DNA of 9,619 bases from Thermoanaerobaculia bacterium (GTDB lineage: Bacteria > Acidobacteriota > Thermoanaerobaculia > UBA5066): NCBI GenBank assembly GCA_023717585.1, contig JAMQPJ010000226.1, forward strand, positions 1 to 9,619, in the 5' to 3' direction. Of this stretch, positions 6,990-9,619 are shown piece after piece. Under the pieces are notes generated by a model that did no database searches, was not told the DNA's origin, and saw only the letters and a list, made by a program, of their open reading frames with translations. How positions within the stretch are numbered: position 1 is the stretch's first letter; every line of letters begins with the position of its first letter. Position numbers and translations under genes: made by a program.

Positions 6990-8981
6990 ATGAACCGGCT
7001 CTGGCTCATCCCCTTCCTCCCGCTCGCGGGTTTTCTCCTGAACGGTCTCGTCGCCCTCCTGGCGAGCTCGGTCCGCGCGGAGAAGGAGGCCGGCGCCGAC
7101 CACCCCGGCGCCCCGCTCCCCTACGCCCAGCGGCTCTTCCACGGAATCGTGGGCGTGGGCTCGGTCGGCCTGGCGGCCGTGCTCTCGTTCGCGGCGCTCG
7201 TGCCGTACGCGCTCGCCTCGATGCGTGCGCCCGAGGGCCTCGCTCCCATCGTGCAAACGGTCTACACGTGGATGGCCGCCGGCGATTACACGGTCGATGT
7301 CGCCTTCAGGCTCGACGCCCTGTCGGCCCTGATGCTTTCGTTCGTGACGTTCGTGGGAACGCTCATCCACGTTTACAGCGTCGGGTACATGCAGAAGGAG
7401 GAGGGCTACGGGCGCTACTTCTCGTACCTGAACCTCTTCATGTTCGCGATGCTCACGCTCGTCCTCGCCGACAACCTGCCCCTGCTCTTCGTGGGATGGG
7501 AGGGCGTCGGCCTCTGCTCGTATCTCCTCATCGGCTACTACTACGACAAGGACTTCTGCGCCGCGGCCGGCAAGAAGGCGTTCATCGCGAACCGCGTCGG
7601 CGACTTCGGAATGGTCCTCGGCATCTTCGGCGTGTTCGCGCTCTTCGGCACGGCCGACTTCTCGTTCGTGGACCTCGCGAAGCGCCAGGTGCTCGCGGGG
7701 AATGCGCCGCTCGGCGTCTACGCCGTGTGCCTGCTGCTCTTCCTCGGAGCGTGCGGCAAGAGCGCGCAGGTGCCGCTCCACGTCTGGCTGCCTGACGCGA
7801 TGGCCGGCCCGACTCCCGTTTCGGCGCTCATCCACGCCGCGACGATGGTCACGGCGGGCGTCTACCTCGTCGCCCGCTGCAGCGCGCTCTTCGTTCTCGC
7901 CCCCGACGCCCTCACGCTCGTCGCGTGGATCGGCGCCGGGACGGCGATCTTCGCGGCGACGATCGGACTCGCGCAGAACGACATCAAGAAGGTGCTCGCG
8001 TACTCGACCGTCTCGCAGCTCGGCTACATGTTCCTCGCCTGCGGCGTCGGCGCCTTCTCCGCGGGCATGTTCCACGTGTTCACCCATGCGTTCTTCAAGG
8101 CCTGCCTCTTCCTCGGCTCCGGCTCGGTCATCATGTCGATGCATCACGAGCAGGACATGCGGAGGATGGGCGGCCTCGCCGGGAGGATTCCCCAGACGTT
8201 CCGGACCATGCTCGTCGCGACGCTCGCGATCGCCGGCGTCTTCCCGCTCGCGGGCTTCTTCTCGAAGGACATGATTCTCGGCTCGGCCGCGGCCTCGGGC
8301 CACTGGGCCCTCTACGCGGTCGGTCTCTTCACGGCGGGCCTCACGGCCTTCTACATGTTCCGGCTCGTCTCGATGACTTTCTTTGGCAAGGCCCGCGGCG
8401 ACGCCGAACACGCCCACGAGAGCCCGGCCACGATGACGGTCCCGCTCTGGATCCTCGCGGCCTTCTCGGTCGTCGCGGGGCTCATCGGAGTGCCGGCGGC
8501 CCTCGGCGGCTCGGACCGGATCGGCCGCTTCCTCGAGGCGTCCGTGGCCCACCCCGAGATCCACGAGATGTCCCACGCGGCGGAGCTCGGCCTCATGCTC
8601 CTCTCCCTCGCCGTCGCCGTGACGGGCCTCCTCTGGGCGTGGCGCTGGTACGGCCGGGCGGCGGGCCCGGCCGAAGCCGTATCGCCGCAGGCGCACGCCT
8701 TCTACGAGAGGACCGGCCTCCTCGGCAGGCTCGTCGCGAACAAGTGGAACGTGGACGAAGGCATCGAGACGCTCGTTCTCTCGCCGTTCCGGAAGATCGG
8801 GACGTTCCTCTGGCGTGGATTCGACGCGCTGTTCATCGACGGCATCGCGAATGCGTCGGCGTTTCTCGTGGAGCTCCTCGCCGACCTCCTTCGCTTCTTC
8901 ACGACGGGTCACGTTCGCAACTACGCGCTCGCGTTCACGCTGGGCTTCGCCGCCCTCGTGGCGTACCTGTGGATGTCATGA
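6990..8981 (+). CDS. nuoL: NADH-quinone oxidoreductase subunit L (NuoL, ND5 homologue, antiporter-like)
   Basis: A 663-residue antiporter-like subunit at the distal end of the membrane arm, related to MrpA. Key positions: RLDALSALML (107-116); E171 in GWEGVGLCSYLLIGYYY, the conserved TM5 glutamate; K257 in GKSAQVPLHVWLPDAM, the TM7 lysine; AGPTPVSALIHAATMVTAGVY (272-292); the NDIKKVLAYSTVSQLGYM block (330-347); the histidine/lysine pair in FTHAFFKA (364-371); and K426 in FFSKDMIL, the distal lysine. The last 100 or so residues include NKWNVDEGIE and a final hydrophobic helix, consistent with the long lateral helix HL and terminal TM helix of the family. Length is normal. The ATG at 6990 lies eight bases after the nuoK TAG with a weak AGG upstream. 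The stop overlaps nuoM as ATGA. Confidence 0.97.
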   Translation: MNRLWLIPFLPLAGFLLNGLVALLASSVRAEKEAGADHPGAPLPYAQRLFHGIVGVGSVGLAAVLSFAALVPYALASMRAPEGLAPIVQTVYTWMAAGDYTVDVAFRLDALSALMLSFVTFVGTLIHVYSVGYMQKEEGYGRYFSYLNLFMFAMLTLVLADNLPLLFVGWEGVGLCSYLLIGYYYDKDFCAAAGKKAFIANRVGDFGMVLGIFGVFALFGTADFSFVDLAKRQVLAGNAPLGVYAVCLLLFLGACGKSAQVPLHVWLPDAMAGPTPVSALIHAATMVTAGVYLVARCSALFVLAPDALTLVAWIGAGTAIFAATIGLAQNDIKKVLAYSTVSQLGYMFLACGVGAFSAGMFHVFTHAFFKACLFLGSGSVIMSMHHEQDMRRMGGLAGRIPQTFRTMLVATLAIAGVFPLAGFFSKDMILGSAAASGHWALYAVGLFTAGLTAFYMFRLVSMTFFGKARGDAEHAHESPATMTVPLWILAAFSVVAGLIGVPAALGGSDRIGRFLEASVAHPEIHEMSHAAELGLMLLSLAVAVTGLLWAWRWYGRAAGPAEAVSPQAHAFYERTGLLGRLVANKWNVDEGIETLVLSPFRKIGTFLWRGFDALFIDGIANASAFLVELLADLLRFFTTGHVRNYALAFTLGFAALVAYLWMS

Positions 8982-9619
8982 ACCTCCAGCCGCTCGGCGC
9001 CGACCTCCTCACGACGCTCGTCTTCCTTCCCGCGCTGGGCGCCCTCGTGCTCGCCTTCCTCCCCGGTTCGTGGAAGGTCGCCGCGAAGGCGATCGCCCTC
9101 GCGACGTCGTTCCTCACGTTCGGCGTCAGCGTCCTCCTGTACCGGGGCTTCGACCCCGCGATCGGCGTTCCCGAGGCCTTCGCGATCGACCGGCCCTGGA
9201 TTCCGCAGTTCGGGATCCGCTACCAGCTCGGGATGGACGGCCTCTCGCTCGCCCTCGTGCTCCTGACGACGCTCCTCACGGTGTCCGTCCTCCTCGTGTC
9301 GTGCGGACAGGAGATCGAGAAGCTCAAGGGTTACCTGGTGGCGTTCCTGCTTCTCGAGACGGGGATGCTGGGAAGCCTCGTGGCGCTCGACACGATCCTT
9401 TTCTACGTGTTCTGGGAAGTGATGCTCGTGCCGATGTACTTCATCATCGGCGTCTGGGGCGGCAAGCGGCGCATCTATGCCGCGATGAAGTTCGTCCTTT
9501 TCACGCTCGTGGGCTCGCTCCTCATGTTCGTCGCGATCCTGTACGCGGCGAACGTCCACCTGCACGCGACCGGGATCCAGACCTTCTCCCTCGCCGACTG
9601 GACGCGAGCCGCCTCTTCC
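8978..9619 (+). CDS. nuoM: NADH-quinone oxidoreductase subunit M (NuoM, ND4 homologue), N-terminal part
   Basis: The first 214 codons of a gene that runs off the right edge. NuoM is the middle antiporter-like proton channel of complex I and is usually about 500 residues, so under half is present. Visible features are an N-terminal hydrophobic helix (about 10-30), YQLGMDGLSLALVLLTTLL (82-100), typical of the TM3 region, and FYVFWEVMLVPMYFIIGVWGG (142-162) with the conserved TM5 glutamate at E147, followed by AAMKFVLFTLVGSLLM (168-183). The ATG at 8978 overlaps the nuoL stop (ATGA) without a clear Shine-Dalgarno, indicating translational coupling. nuoN is expected just downstream, outside the window. 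Confidence 0.95.
   Translation, partial: MNLQPLGADLLTTLVFLPALGALVLAFLPGSWKVAAKAIALATSFLTFGVSVLLYRGFDPAIGVPEAFAIDRPWIPQFGIRYQLGMDGLSLALVLLTTLLTVSVLLVSCGQEIEKLKGYLVAFLLLETGMLGSLVALDTILFYVFWEVMLVPMYFIIGVWGGKRRIYAAMKFVLFTLVGSLLMFVAILYAANVHLHATGIQTFSLADWTRAASS

Noticed and set aside
6369..8912. Very long open frame on the minus strand (847 codons) opposite nuoJ, nuoK and nuoL.
   Set aside because: Its translation is an arginine/glutamate/histidine/aspartate-rich string with no recognisable domain, the usual result of reading GC-rich codons in antisense. The plus-strand genes are clearly real.
8921..9565. Minus-strand open frame of 214 codons opposite nuoM.
   Set aside because: Highly charged E/R/H-rich translation without motifs. 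nuoM on the plus strand is a clear membrane protein.

Overview
The window is a GC-rich, densely coding bacterial chromosome segment with no stretch of more than about 60 bases outside genes. It has two divergent blocks. The left block (1-930, minus strand) holds a full-length GT2-type glycosyltransferase followed by the first 64 codons of a NodB-type polysaccharide deacetylase that runs off the left edge. The right block (986-9619, plus strand) is a tightly packed operon for the proton-pumping NADH:quinone oxidoreductase (respiratory complex I), in the order nuoA-E-F-G-H-J-K-L-M. nuoM is cut by the right edge. The organism is probably an aerobic or otherwise respiring Gram-negative-type bacterium. 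The style of the proteins and the high GC suggest Acidobacteriota or a delta-proteobacterial/myxobacterial-like lineage, but this is an impression rather than a placement.

The nuo genes are joined by 1- to 4-base start/stop overlaps (ATGA, TAATG, TGATG, GTGA) or by gaps of 1-8 bases, so they are almost certainly co-transcribed and translationally coupled. NuoE, NuoF and NuoG form the NADH-oxidising N module (FMN plus Fe-S clusters). NuoA, H, J, K, L and M belong to the membrane, quinone-binding and proton-pumping arm.

The most unusual feature is what is missing. nuoB, nuoC, nuoD and nuoI, which encode the hydrophilic Q-module subunits linking the N module to the membrane arm, are absent from their usual places. 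They would normally lie between nuoA and nuoE and between nuoH and nuoJ, yet those junctions are seamless, with no remnants. If this complex I is functional, those four subunits must be encoded elsewhere.

A second oddity lies in nuoG. Its C-terminal molybdopterin-oxidoreductase-like region is short and contains a polyserine stretch made mostly of TCT codons, plus purine-rich, low-GC patches that do not match the surrounding codon use. All cysteine/histidine ligands for the NuoG clusters, including the optional N7 cluster, are nevertheless intact.

The 55-base divergent intergenic region (931-985) contains a TTGACG -35-like hexamer and a TGTGA-N6-TCACG palindrome resembling CRP/FNR-family operators. 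I saw no tRNA, rRNA, CRISPR array, insertion sequence or convincing terminator.
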